Assembly (NCBI RefSeq): GCF_020497125.1
Contig: NC_059084.1
Span: 4,615,501 to 4,679,500 of the forward strand
Reading direction: 5' to 3'
Source: Mauremys mutica
Lineage: Eukaryota; Chordata; Testudines; Geoemydidae
Length of the DNA: 64,000 bases
Positions 23,637 to 34,852 of the stretch are shown piece by piece. The translations under genes were made by a program, and so were the position numbers. A model generated the notes under the pieces. The model made no database searches and had not been told where the DNA came from. It saw only the letters and a program-made list of their open reading frames with translations. How positions within the stretch are numbered: the stretch's first letter is position 1; every line of letters begins with the position of its first letter.

Positions 23637-23872
23637 ATAATAATACTTAGCACTTCTAGAGCAGCTTCCAGCCAAAGATTAAAAAACACTTGACTAACAT
23701 TAATTAAATATTGCAACACCTTTGGGAGCTAAATACAAAGAGGGAAGCTGAGGCAGCAAGATTAAGTAATTTTCATAGGGTCTCACAGCAATTCAGGAGC
23801 AGAAGTGGGAATAGAACCCAGGACGCCTCCTGACTTCCAGTCCTGTGCTCTGTGGGATAGAGCTCACTCCCC
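23637..23872 (-). repeat. CORE-SINE / MIR-like copy, near full length
   Basis: Starts aataatacttagcacttc, has 'gaggcagcaagattaagtaa' and ends 'agaacccaggacgcctcctg' with 'cttccagtcctgtgctctg'. This is the complete reverse-complement order of an amniote MIR-like SINE. Confidence 0.7.
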
Positions 23873-23884
23873 TTAAACAGCTAG

Positions 23885-24320
23885 AGGTGAGCAAATAACT
23901 CATTTTTCAGTTTGGGGCTGAACCAAAAAAATCTGAAAAAATTCATTTCAGGTTGAACAAAATGTTTTGTTTAACCCAAAGTGAAGTTTTGGTTTCAGAT
24001 CATTTCTGAGTGTCTCATTCTTTTTCTTTCTTTCTTTCTTTCTTTCTTTAATTTAGCTAAGTATTGAAACAAGATGCTGTTTTGAAACAAAAAAGTCAAC
24101 GTGAAACACTGAAAAGAAAAATCAAAAGGTTTCATTTCAAAATGAACTTTTGACAAATAAAAAAAACCCCTCCTTATTTTTTTCCTGCGTGAAACTATTT
24201 GTCAAATGTGATCCAAATTCATGAATAGTTTTGGTGACCTGAAAAATGCCTTTTTCAGTAAATTTACTATTCTCCCCCCCAAAAAATAAAAAAAATAAAA
24301 TAAAAAAAATTCACCGAGTT
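23885..24320. repeat. A/T-rich interspersed repeat
   Basis: Repeated 'tttcattt', 'gaaacaaaa' and 'aaaatgttttg' words occur in both orientations around a TTTC array, suggesting an eroded palindromic element. A similar composition is seen at 33,640-33,935. Confidence 0.4.
24018..24050 (+). repeat. (TTTC)n microsatellite
   Basis: About seven perfect TTTC units, with a purine-rich opposite strand. Confidence 0.95.
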
Positions 24321-24384
24321 CTACCCAGAAGGCCTGAATTCCAGTTCTAACCTGGCCTCTCCAGTCTAATCACTAGACAACATC

Positions 24385-24397
24385 CCCCCCCCCCCGC
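24385..24397 (+). repeat. Poly-C run
   Basis: A run of about 13 C, prone to length error in sequencing. Confidence 0.9.
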
Positions 24398-24789
24398 AGT
24401 CACTTTTAACACTAGCTACGTCTTGATGAAAAATAGATGTTACACAAGTTCAATGCAACAACAGTTACTAGTGGGCAGGGGAGGAGAGGAAAATGTATGA
24501 TTTCTGAATCCTCCACAACAGATCCCACTGTTCAGTCCAGGACCTGAAAACACTGAATGAGACAGACAGTCAGTGGCAGTGTCTCAGGGTAGGAAGTGCC
24601 TAGTGTTTTGAATCGGATGCAGTTTGATCGCTACCTGCTGCTATCAATTTGCTTGGAACAGACTTGAGATGTCAGTTTTGCCAACCCACTTGCAGAAGTT
24701 ACCAACCACCCCTTGAGAGAGAAATTTCAAGCAGCCAAATTCATATCAAAAGCATACAAATTAGGAGCAAGATTACCATCACCTGGCAA

Positions 24790-25270
24790 AGAGGAAGGAT
24801 TGCCCAGTGGTTAGACAACTAGCCTAGGACCTAAGAATACGTCCACAGTGCAATGAAACACCTGCAGCTGGCCCACATCTGCTGACTCAGACTTGCAGGG
24901 CTCGGCTATAAAATTGCACGTAGACATCCAGGCTTGGGCTAGCGCCCGGCCTCTGGAACCCTGCAAAGGGAGCAGTCCCAGAGCCCAGGCTCCAGCCTGA
25001 GCCTAGATGTCTATACGGCAATTTTATAGCCCCGCAGCTAAAGCCCAGTCAGCTGACACAGGCCAGCCACAGGCGTCTCATTCAATGTAGACGTATCCGG
25101 ACAGTCCCAGGTTCAGTTCCCTGCTCTGCCACAGATTTCCTATGTGACGTCGGATAAATCATTGAGCCTCAGGTCCCCAGCTATAAAGTGGCCTTGTCTG
25201 CCTGACCTCCCAGGGCTGTTGTGAGGATAAATATCTGAAAGATTAGAGGCACTCAGATGCTATGGGAATA
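24790..25270 (+). repeat. MIR-like CORE-SINE interrupted by a palindrome
   Basis: Left piece (to about 24,833) is the tRNA-like head gcccagtggttagacaac. The right piece (from about 25,101) resumes at tcccaggttcagttccctgc and continues through 'gtgacgtcggataaatcatt' to the 3' half. The two pieces join in register once the 24,837-25,096 palindrome is removed. Confidence 0.7.
24837..25096. mobile_element. Long palindromic MITE nested in a MIR
   Basis: Ends atacgtccacagtgcaatga and, reversed, atacgtctacattgaatga. The two arms (about 105 bp each) are complementary along their length: both contain 'ggctataaaattg' and 'agacatc(c/t)agg' as inverted copies. The centre is about 45 bp (around gaaccctgcaaagggag). 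The single strand would fold into one long hairpin. No coding capacity. Target duplication is not clear. Confidence 0.8.
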
Positions 25271-25735
25271 GGTGCCTTTTCAGTGCAAAATAAAAATGGC
25301 AGATCTCTGTAGGGATCCAGCTCTCCCTATGCAGATCTAGAAAAGCAGAAGTCAGCACACAAGTTAGAGAGGTGAATTTTGCCTCAGGAAAATAAGCTCC
25401 ATTTAAAATGTGAGAGTGACTTTGCCGTTCATGAAAAGGAAGAGGTAATACCCAGAGAAAGGCAGATAATTCCTACATGCACTGCAGCCCTGCTAGTCCA
25501 TACCCAGTGCACCTCAGTCTTGTCCTGCGACACTCCTGCTATTTCAATCTTCCCTTCACCTCCAGAGATAGCCCCTTTGATGCACCTGTTTCCTCTCTCA
25601 ATTGCCAATGCTTCTGAACTGTGCCAGACTTCACGGGGGTTTACAGACTGGGACAAACGTCAATAAGGGGTCTAAGTATGGGGCCATAAAACTTATTTCA
25701 GAGTCTCTTATTTAAAAAAAAAAAGCCCAAAGCAA
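25271..25735. other. Unassigned stretch
   Basis: Overlapping 95- and 75-codon frames on opposite strands at 25,379-25,666; no splice support. A short A-run lies at 25,714-25,723. Confidence 0.35.
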
Positions 25736-25739
25736 CTAA

Positions 25740-25885
25740 TTCAAACACATACAAAACACAAAGGCACGGCCTTTGCATCTACTTTGTGTGCAGTTACTGC
25801 GGCTGTGTGCAGTGATACGTGCATGTGCAAGTTAGGAGTGCACAAACGTCTCTTTCACACACAATTCTGGGAAATCTGGGCCCCA
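25740..25885. repeat. Palindromic repeat, relative of 7,761-7,973
   Basis: Contains 'gtgtgcagttactgc', 'tgcatgtgcaagttagg' and ends 'tctgggaaatctgggcccc'. These are the same motifs as at 7,761-7,973. Confidence 0.4.
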
Positions 25886-25904
25886 AAATCTTGAACTTCC
25901 TCAG

Positions 25905-26125
25905 AGAAGAAGGATGGGTCCAGTAGTCAGCGTGCTAGGCAGGCTATGGGAGACTTGGGATCAGCTCCTGCTAGGCCACACCATCCTCTATGACTCTGGC
26001 CAAATCACCTAGTCTCTTGGTGCCTCACTTCCCATCTGGGGATAATAGCACTTTCATCTCATTGGGTGCTGTGAGGAGTAAAGACTGTGATGTGCACAGA
26101 TACTATGGAGACGGGGCTCACATAA
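25905..26125 (+). repeat. MIR-like CORE-SINE, near full length
   Basis: Contains 'gggagacttgggatcagc', 'tggccaaatcacctagtctc', 'ggtgcctcacttcccatc' and 'ggataatagcac' in MIR order. Confidence 0.7.
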
Positions 26126-26331
26126 GTACCTACAATCGATTATACCCAGTAGCAGAAATGCTAAGCTTCATACAGTGCCTTAGAGAAGTGCGCTTTATGA
26201 CAAACAAAAACCGTTTGTCATTTTGCTGCATTTCCAACTTCCCCATGGTAAAGAGACATTTAGCACCTAATAGTGCAAGAAACTAGCCTGCAATCAAGAA
26301 GATGGATTTGTGGTTCAGATTAACTAGAGGC

Positions 26332-26799
26332 TCATTGCATTTCCTTCATTGCTTGCAGCAGGAAAAGAAAAAAAAACAAATTAAGGTTCTTCTGGGGCTT
26401 CTTAGGACCGGTGAATAAATCACATCGTTCACTCATGGAATGGGTCACCAGAAGTCCTGCCTGGCCTTTGACCATGTGAACCACAAAATAAATTGGCCTT
26501 CGTGTTATTTTACTTTTCCCCGTAGCTGATCTTAGAATGCTGTAAAGGATGGAGAGTTCCACTCGACCCTCCGGGAGAGATTCCTGGGCACCGGGGCGTG
26601 AGTGATGTGGCTCCCCTGAGACGAGTGGTTCATAACACATCGGATCATTGACCCGCCGAATTATGACATGGCCTTGCCCCAGCCCAAGCTTCAGTGCAAC
26701 ATATGGCTCATATCCTACCCTCCGCTGTATCCAGAGATCCCCACTGGCTTCAGGGAAATGACATGCCTTTAAAGGGGCGGCTTGACACCAATGAACCAA
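26332..26799 (-). other. 155-codon open frame of unknown status
   Basis: The frame runs unbroken for 468 bp on the minus strand and has balanced composition (for example HVIIRRVNDPMCYEPL, TRRPIYFVVHMVKGQA), unlike the low-complexity frames elsewhere. There is no recognised domain, no signal peptide and no clear poly(A) signal, and it ends in a lysine/phenylalanine run derived from an A/T tract. It might be an old repeat or a conserved non-coding element that happens to be open. I do not recognise it. Confidence 0.15.
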
Positions 26800-27600
26800 T
26801 TCATTTCTATTGTCAATGACGTTACACTATGGCCCATTAAGGGTGTATCAGGACCTTGGATTATGCCAATCCCAATAGTCCAAAATGTCTTCCTCTAAAG
26901 CGCGCTCATTGAATAGTTACATTGTCAATATTATTTTGTTATGTTAAAATTAATTTACATCGAGAGATCAGGCCAATGCCTTTCCCTGCTGGTAGAAGAG
27001 AGCAAAGAAAACAAACTGCACCTGTTTCCTGCACTGAATTCTGAGGTTTGGTTTGAAAATTAAAGCTAGGAGCCAGGTGAGGTGCAAGGAGTGACAGGGA
27101 CAAACGAGAACGGGCCTGTTCCTGTAAGTGACACGAGTGCAATCCAGCCGAAAGTTAGTGCTAAAATAGAGCCGCTTGATTAGCTGCAAATTTCAGAAGA
27201 TTTCCCACCAGGCCAGAACTAGAAGGCACCCGGCGAGGCTGCAGGCACACCAAGCGGAGATAGGCACTACCAGGATGTGCTGGTTTTGAGTGACAATGTA
27301 TCTGTATACGTCTGGGACAGATACTCTTTCAAAGGCCCTGACAATTAGATAGAACATTGGTGTTTCATTCCACCCAGAACAAAGCTACAGAAAATCTAGT
27401 CACCGAGGGTCACATGCGGCCAGGCGCTCAGGACCATGGGAGTTGCTAGTGCTCAGTATGTGTCAGGATTCCGCCCCGAGGTCTTGTTCCTTCCTTGCCT
27501 GAAGTCAGTGATTAGGCTGCTGCATTAGGGAGGGCCGATCTATAGACTCTGCATCCAAGTCTTTTGAAAGAGCAGCCTTTGTCCGCTGGGTCTGCGGGGA
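26800..27600. other. Unassigned stretch
   Basis: Nothing recognised in this interval. Confidence 0.35.
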
Positions 27601-27604
27601 GTCC

Positions 27605-27770
27605 TAAATAATACCTGGCACTTACAGGGACCTTTCATCTGGGGATGTCAAAGCACTTTACAAACATTCCTCTAGCTTCACAACACCCTGGGAGGGAGGG
27701 AAGTGTCATCACAGAGGGGTGAAGTGTCTGAAGGATGCCCAGCCAGCCGGGGCGAGTTGCAGAAGGTGGA
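27605..27770 (-). repeat. MIR-like CORE-SINE 3' part
   Basis: taataatacctggcacttac, 'caaagcactttacaaacatt' and 'agaggggtgaagtgtctg' are the reverse complement of a CORE-SINE. Confidence 0.65.
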
Positions 27771-27879
27771 AGATGCCCTGGACAAGCCTGACTCGGAACA
27801 GCCCGACGTGCCCAGACAAAGGAGAGCAGATGTTAGCTAAAGCTGCCACATTCCCCTGGGGCCGTTCACGGGAGGCAAA

Positions 27880-29660
27880 CTTTTAGCACCAGGGGGTAGG
27901 GCGGCTCCTGGGAACTGCCCCGCCTGGATGTGAGAGCGGAGCCGGGGGGGAGCCCCAGCCTACAGCGCGTGGAAACCGGCCCCTGGGGCTCTCCTCTGCG
28001 AGCCCTTCCAGCCCACTGCACCGAGGCGAGACAATTGCCTCCTTGGCCTTCTACCCCCAGGCGACCGAGGTCTCTCTCCTCCCGGGATCGTATCGCTCCA
28101 GCGAACACGCGCTTCTCCAGCTGACCCCCCTCGCCCCCAGGGGTCCAGCCCCAAACAAAGCGGGGTCCGGCACCCCGAGCCGAGCCGCAGCCCCTCCCTG
28201 GCACTCACTTCCCTGCTCAGCGCACGGGCCAGGCGCCCACCTGCCTCCACCTCCCGCCCCGTCTCATCCTGCCTCCCCAGCGCGCCTCGCAGACCCAGGG
28301 GCGCCTGGAAGGGGCTCAAGACACCCCGCCCAGCGGGGGCTCTGCAGCACCGGGGCCGATGCCTGCAAGTTCTGGCGGCTCAGATAAAGGAAGCGGGGGG
28401 GACCCCAGGTTGAAAGCTCGCGAGCCTCCCTCCACCTGGTGCATCATCCCACGGAGAGCCAGAGCCAGAGCCAGCGCCAGCCCGGGGTCTGCCCGCTCCC
28501 GCCCCTAGCATGTGGCTTGGGAAGAAAGCAAGAGCATCCCCAGCGCCCCCCCCCCCCCGCCCTTTACCTTCCATCTCTTTCGGGTCGCCGCAGCTCATTT
28601 TCAGAGCCCCATCTCGGCCTCGCGGGGGGCTGAGCTTGGCTCGGAGGTCGGCGAACATCAGGCGCCCGGCTCCTCGCGGGAGAAGGAGAACCTAGCCCGG
28701 CTCCTCCGGCTCGGCTGCCCCGGGTCCAGCCACGGCCGCCTCCCTCGGGGCGTGTGTGCATCCAGCCAGGCGCTCGCTTCTCCCCTGCCCCCGGGGGGGT
28801 CCCACTTCGGGGGCTATGGATCCGCCTGCCCAGCCCCTGGCCTGTGTGGCCCCGGGCTGAGAGCCCCCCGACGCGGCTGGCTGGAGGGAGGATGCACAGG
28901 CGCCCGCATGCCAGCAAGGTCACCAGGGCGATGTCCCAGCCGCCCCCGGCCCCGTCTGCTTGGCCGATCCGGCTCGGGGAGCAGCCTGGCGGCGGGAGCC
29001 GGTCGGTCCCCAGGCAGCCGCCCTCCCTCTGCGCTTGCCGGTCCGTCAACAGCTGGTTGCAGGGTCCGCGGGCTCCGGTCCGGAGAGGTCAGGGGGCCGC
29101 CCGGCCGGGTCTCCCTCCCGCCGGAGCGCCGGGGTCCGCCCAGCCCGCCGGGGTGCGGTGCCGTGGTCTGGCGGATCTCCTCTGCGGCTGTGCGCTCCCT
29201 TCCCTCGCTCGCCCTGCGGGGCGCTGGTAGGTTTCACTCCGCCACATGTGCCGCCGCCGCGGCTGCTGCTTTCATCCTGGCTCGGCGCTCGATCCCGGCG
29301 GACCAGGGAAAGCTGCTCCGTTTCCAGCTGATTAGCCCCCTCTCGTGCGCCGCCTTCTCCGGCCGACCCCCTCAGGGCACCAGCGGCCACACCGAGCCCC
29401 AGGTATCCTCCGGGCTCCCAGGCGTGACTCCCCGGGAGCGGGGACGAGACACGCCCACTTCCCCTCCGCACACGGTTTCACCTGGGCTGGGAGGCGCCGC
29501 TTTGAAGGACAGGACCTTGGCGGGGGCGTCGTGCGAGGGGCTGGTCTGCCAGGCCACCCGCTAATTTGCAGATCATTAGGGAAGCCCGGTCAGTTAACCG
29601 TCAAGGAGCGCTTGGCCAGGGGGCCGTGCCCAAATGACTGCGAGAGAGGCAGACGGGAAG
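27880..29660. promoter_or_regulatory. CpG island
   Basis: About 1.8 kb of very high G+C with abundant CpG dinucleotides (for example gcgcgtgg, ccgcggg, gccgccgccgcg), in sharp contrast to its flanks and not explained by any recognised repeat. Several GC boxes (CCCGCC / GGGCGG) are present and no TATA box. This is what a vertebrate CpG-island promoter looks like. The direction of transcription is not proven; a minus-strand coding start with a donor lies inside it. Confidence 0.8.
28568..28598 (-). CDS. Candidate first coding exon in the CpG island
   Basis: On the minus strand ATG in a fair context (ctgaaaATGA) opens MSCGDPKEME, then a good donor (GAAG|GTAAAG). The frame is also open upstream to another ATG at 28,656-28,658, so translation could start there (MFADLRAKLSPPRG). 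Position inside the CpG island and the donor argue for a first exon. I do not recognise the N-terminus. It ends in phase 1, compatible with the 27-bp candidate at 14,242-14,268. Confidence 0.3.
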
Positions 29661-29886
29661 ATACAAACAAAATATTTCTACCCCATCAAGCACGGGGGGG
29701 TGGGGGTGCGTGAAAACCAATCATCCTGCTGCGCTGCATGGCGTAGCATAGCATAGCCGGGCAAAACACTGGCAGTTAATCCTCAGAGCTACTGGAAACT
29801 AACCCCCCTTCCCATCCATTCTCTTCACGGCACAAAGCCTCTGTTATCTCCCTCGAGATCCAAAAAGACCTACAGGATGTACATAC

Positions 29887-29917
29887 CTGGAAGTTTGCGC
29901 AGCTCCTTGACAAGGTG
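29887..29917 (-). CDS. Candidate 31-bp exon upstream of the CpG island
   Basis: An acceptor with a good pyrimidine tract (cactcctcattgcacttcatag) and a strong donor (CCAG|GTATGT) bracket 31 bp on the minus strand. One frame reads HLVKELRKLP and ends in phase 1. If real, it implies a minus-strand promoter further right than the CpG island. I do not recognise the sequence. Confidence 0.25.
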
Positions 29918-30319
29918 CTATGAAGTGCAATGAGGAGTGAATAGTTTCTACTGATCTATGCAACAAAGGAATCCTGCAAGCGTCGGGGGGGATATTTCAC
30001 AAAGGCCTCTGTAACAGAAGCAAGGACTGAGCATTTCTGGCATGTAGGTTCCTAGCTTTTACTGTGTTTTCCTGAGCAGTCTGCATTCAGCTGCGAAGCA
30101 GTGATACTGATAAAGCACCTTGATACACACTGCAGCACATGGCTTTTATTAATACTGGTTATAAACCAATCTCATTATGGCATAAGATCCATTCAGATCA
30201 ACGGGACTTAGACCCATAAGTGTCTCAGGAACGTTTAAAAACGGGGTTAGACCCCTAGGCACGTCCCAAAGTTTTACATGGTGATTAATAAATGCGACAC
30301 CATATTAACCTTAGCCAGA

Positions 30320-31105
30320 GATCTCAAACCTGCCCAACCCCACCCCCCAAACCCGTAACCCCACCCCTCCCAACAGTAATGCTAGACCAGGATCACCCAC
30401 CAGCCCCAAACCGCACCCTAAGGGGCCACCAACCAGCCCCTACGCTAAGCGTAGAGTGAGGAAACCTGCCGACCCCAACCCTGACATTAGGCTGAGGCTA
30501 CCAAGGGGACCCAACCAAAACCCTGACAAAGGTTGACCAACTGTTCCAAACTACAACCCTAGACTGAGGCCAGCGACTGATGCCACATGAGCAGAGCAAT
30601 AATCAGACCTCAACCCTGTCAGTAGCCTGGAACCACTAGCCATCTCAGACCCTAGCCTGGAGCCACCTATTCAGCCATCACATAACCCTAGCTTGGTGCC
30701 ACTGATTGACCTCAAACATAACTCTAGACTGGGGGGCCCTGCTTTGGCCCCAACCCCAGCTCCAGCATGGGAAACTCCACCATTATCAACAGCACCTCCA
30801 CCACTACCTCTTGGCCAAATAGCCCCACCCTAAACATAGCCAGGGACCACAACAGGCCCCAACCCTAACCATACTCAAGGATGCCATACCAGCCCCAACC
30901 TAGTCTGAGTACAGGGCCCCCTACCAGCCAACCACTGTCCCTAACCCAGAGAGCCCTACTAGACTCATCCCTAACCCTACAATCCCCATCCCAAGGACTC
31001 ATACTGACCCCAGCTTTAACCCTGGGCCAGTGAGCCCTGGGGTACCCAACCCTACCAGCACCAACCCCGACTTTAGCCTGGGGACCTCTCCTGGCCCCAC
31101 CCTTC
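30320..31105 (+). repeat. C-rich degenerate minisatellite with CCCTAA-like words
   Basis: About 785 bp built from loosely repeated phrases such as ccccaaccctaacc, aaccctagactgggg, cctagcctggagccacc and ccaaccctgac. Spacing is irregular (tens of bases) and divergence high. The strand is strikingly biased: C- and A-rich on plus, with few G. The words overlap with the telomere repeat (CCCTAA) but true tandem hexamers are absent. No related tract is seen elsewhere in the window. Confidence 0.65.
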
Positions 31106-33307
31106 ACCTCCGACATTGTCCAGCCAGGGAGCCCAGCTCATAGAGAAAAATGGAGGCACAAGACACCAGAACGGCCATTTCCATGAGCCACCGTGGTGCC
31201 TTTGCCAAGCGGAAATGTTCTGGTTTTCAGAAGTTGAACTTTTTTTTTGTTTTTCAGAAACCATGAAACTGTTATCTACATGTGGGCTCCGAGCCTACCA
31301 CCACCTACACACTGAAGTCAATGGGGCTATTCGCAAATGTCAAGTTAAACATGAGCGTAAGTCTTTGCAAGATCAGGGCCTAGGGTTTGGAGGGAGTTTG
31401 TCCCAAGTTTCCTATCATCATTACTACCCACAGAGCTGAACTGGAGATTGCAATCCTGGGAGCAGCAGCACAGACCGTTCTAACCACCTGCCAGGTTAGA
31501 TTAGGTCCCAAGAGCTGCTTGACATCCCATCTACACCAGCAGGGTTGCTACCAGCATTCCTTTCCCACCGCAGGTAATGCTGTTGGGGAATATGGGTAAA
31601 GGAAGCTTTCTGTAGATATCTCCCCCTCTGTTTACAGACCCTATTATCTGTTACTTTTTAAATCCCAGTAGTTTAAGGCTCTGTCTGCACACCATGTCCA
31701 CAGTCTTCTAAGAGAACTGTGTTTAAAAAATGGATCTGGGGAGAAAGAAGCTAACACCATTGGAAAAATGCTTGCAGACCAAGCCAGACCGTCTTTATTA
31801 CAAAATAAGTGCTGCCCTGTTCTGAATTCATACTGTTCGCACTGTTCTAGCAGCAATCAGGGTTCTCAGGGGAAGTTCTAACAAGTTTGTGGGCACAGGG
31901 CTTGGAATGCCTTTTACATCAACCCCATTCTATGAAATGAAAAGCTAGGGTCCTTTCTTGAATGCCTTGACGTCAGTGGGAGGTTCAGCTGCAATCCAGG
32001 ACTGTGTCTCTGTAGAGCAGCATTTCACTAACCTGTAATTTCATTTTATTTCTCCGTAATGTTCCTTATCTAAGAAGCTGCTGGAACGAAGGACCAGTGT
32101 GCAGCACCGAGAAGCAAACAAGCGTTGGAACAAGAACTCGGCGTGCATACACTCTGGGCTCTTGTATTATAAACCTAACCCCAGTTTCAGAGGTAGCCAG
32201 ATGCCTGCCAGTGGTGAAGTGTCTCTTACACACTTCCTATATAAAACTGCGTCACACAACTGTAAGCAATCGCTCTGAGATGAGAGCGATCAGAGAACGT
32301 CTGACCCTAAAAATACATTGCTCAGAGGTGCCAATTCAGAAACAAATAATAACAAATAAAGAATAATAATAAATTAATAATAATTCTGGACATTTTTAAA
32401 GTTAGATGATCTTTTAAAATGGAAGTTTGCTATTTTCAGTCACATTCTCTCACTCCAGTAAAGCAAATGGCTGTTTGCTCCAGTGAAATGTTGCAGACGG
32501 TCAGGACTCAGTTTCTAGGTAAATCCCCTCCTCCATCTTAAAAAGGAGCAGTGAGCTGATCAAGGTATTTTGGATGGTTGCTTTCATATTTTCGTCTTCC
32601 TCCTCCAGAGTCTCAGCTCCAAGCCACTTCTATTGGGGCAAGGTAATCAGCACTGCCAATCCCAGCATTCCCGCTGTCATGAGACCCAGCCCCTAAAATC
32701 ATGAGATTAAAAAAAACCCCACTCCTGATTTTTAGGCCAAAGAATAAATCCTGGTTTTGGGTCTGACCCCACTAGGTTCCTGTAACCGCCACTCACTCCC
32801 TCTGGCAGGCTCCCAGAGCTCCCCATTCCTGCAGCTCTCAATCTCCTGGCCAGCTCACACAGACACCCAGAGCCCAAATCCCCTGGCAGGTTCCCAGAGC
32901 GTGCCCCCCCACCCCCATGATCCCAGTCTCCTCACTTCCCTGGTGGGCTCCAGCAGCTGCCCCGTCTCCAGTCTGCAAGGGAGGGGACTTCCTCTGGCCC
33001 TTACTCCCGTGAGCTATCCCTTCCCGGCCTGCAGCGGAGGGTGAGTGCTACCAGCATGGAGAGAGGGGCCATTTCTGAAGCTCTGCCTCAGTACCGCAAG
33101 GCAGCAGAGTGGCTTCTAGCAGGAGAAATGGCAGGTGGCGCAAGCAGAATTCCTTGGCGCCTGTGTTTTAGTGACAGCCCCCCCAAGATCAGCTCTGAAT
33201 TGCTATTCAGAGTTGACATTATAGTGTAATTAAGAACAGCCCAGTTGGAAGGAGCCATGACCAGCCAGAGACGAGCAGGGATGGGGTCAGTATGGTACCT
33301 ATGCATC
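31106..33307. other. Mostly unassigned stretch
   Basis: Contains a fragment with the MITE core (cactgaagtcaatgggg, 31,310-31,326) and an A/T-rich patch at 32,335-32,400. A 76-bp plus-strand open segment ending in GCAG|GTAATG (about 31,574) has only a moderate acceptor. Otherwise nothing recognised. Confidence 0.35.
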
Positions 33308-33470
33308 CAGGGGCGGCTCTAGGATTTGCGCTGCCCCAAGCAGGACGGCACGCCGCGGGGGGCGCTCTGGCGGTCGCCGGTCCCGCGGCTCCGGTGGACC
33401 TCCTGCAGACGTGCCTGCGGAGGGTCCACTGGTCCCGTGGGACGCGCGCTGGGGTCTGGAGCCGGCCCTG
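33308..33470 (+). mobile_element. Non-autonomous hAT-type element, 163 bp
   Basis: Termini CAGGGGCGGCTCTAGG and, reversed, CAGGGCCGGCTCCAGAC. Target duplication is exact: tatgcatc at 33,300-33,307 and 33,471-33,478. It is a shorter relative of the 11,684-11,904 element. Confidence 0.9.
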
Positions 33471-33639
33471 TATGCATCTTCATACATGAGCCTAGTACTG
33501 TTCACTTCCCGCCCAATGCACAGCGCGGGGGTGTCCCCTGATGTCCCAGACAGGTCCACCCTAGCTGAGCTATCAGAGGAGCTATAGTGGTTCCAAGGAC
33601 AGGAGTGGGAAGTGAATGGGGTCAGTGGAGCTGGTCAGA

Positions 33640-33935
33640 AAATGGAATTTCCATTCTGCTGTCAATTCTGATGTTTTGTTGTTTATTTTGTCCAGAACTG
33701 GGATGAAATCTTGGACTATTTCGATTCAGAAACATGGAAACATTTTGTTTCAGTAATGGCAAAACATGACAACAGAGACCATTGACATGTATGTTAATAG
33801 AACAGAATATGTATCGAAATGAAATACTCAATTTATATTTCAAACCTTTTCCATCAAACATTTCGTTGAAATTGACACGTTCCCACAAAATGTTTCGATT
33901 TCAACAAAACAGGATTTTCTGTGGAAAACTGCTAG
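33640..33935. repeat. A/T-rich interspersed repeat
   Basis: Left part gatgttttgttgtttatttt and right part 'aaaatgtttcgatttcaacaaaacagg' are loosely inverted, with 'gaaacattttg' words in both directions. Compare 23,885-24,320. Confidence 0.4.
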
Positions 33936-34852
33936 ACCAGTGCTAGGTGTCAGGAAGGCCAGCAGCGCCATTTCAAGGAAGTTAAGAGAGAACATAAAAT
34001 ATAGATGAAGGCTTGTTTTTAAAGGCACAACTGCCCACAATATCTCATTTGCTGTACAAGATCCTACATATGTATCAAACTAACGTTCTGTGTATGCTTA
34101 TTGCACTTCTTATTTCATCAAATGCTTCTTAGTGGCTCCTTATTGGATATGGATCCTGGGACATTAGGCACCAATGCTGGGATTTTCAAATTGGAAATTC
34201 AATTCACTACTTTTCAATGTTTTTATACCAGGGACAACACACTTGTGCCTAATTTCAATCACAACTGACCATCATAGGTTCAGAAGTTTGATTTGGGCTT
34301 GAATATTCCTGGATTCTTATCATACTAGGATAGACTGTGGGAAAGGGGAGCAGAGAGGAGGAGAGAGAGACTGTTGAAAAAATAGCTGCAGTCCTGTGTC
34401 ACCCTGTACTCCATATTCACCACTTTTACATGGTTATGATATATTTTGTACAGAGTATGCCTTGTGAGGTATCATTTGAAAACTCATAATCCGCTGAATA
34501 TTATTATCCTGCCGAAATGCATGTAACAACACTGCATATGAAAATATGAGATTTTGCTGTATGATTGTTACTGAAATATGTTGTAATTCTGGGTAACACC
34601 CCAAGACAATTCCTCAGAGACAAAGACACACTGGCATGCCAGCAAAGTGCTAAAAAGCCATTACCTGATTAATCAGAGATTCACCAGCAGGAGAAGAGAA
34701 AACAAGAAATTTACATTTCCTCCCAGACATAGCAGGAATCTCTTGTACACAGAGGACTGTTTATTTACACCCAATAGGGATGGGGGGAGGAGGTAATCCT
34801 CCAAGAGAGGAGGTGGGTATAAAAATAAATGACAGTGGCATCCACAAGACCC

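Noticed and set aside
28512..29564. 350-codon plus-strand open frame, the longest in the window
   Set aside because: It lies wholly in the CpG island, where stop codons are rare. The predicted protein is low-complexity (Pro/Gly/Arg/Ser/Ala) and opposes several other long frames. No domain is visible.
30320..31105. Interstitial telomere array
   Set aside because: CCCTAA words are scattered, not tandem; described as a degenerate minisatellite instead.
31499..31574. Plus-strand 76-bp segment ending GCAG|GTAATG as an exon
   Set aside because: The acceptor is weak and the start overlaps another GT; too little support.
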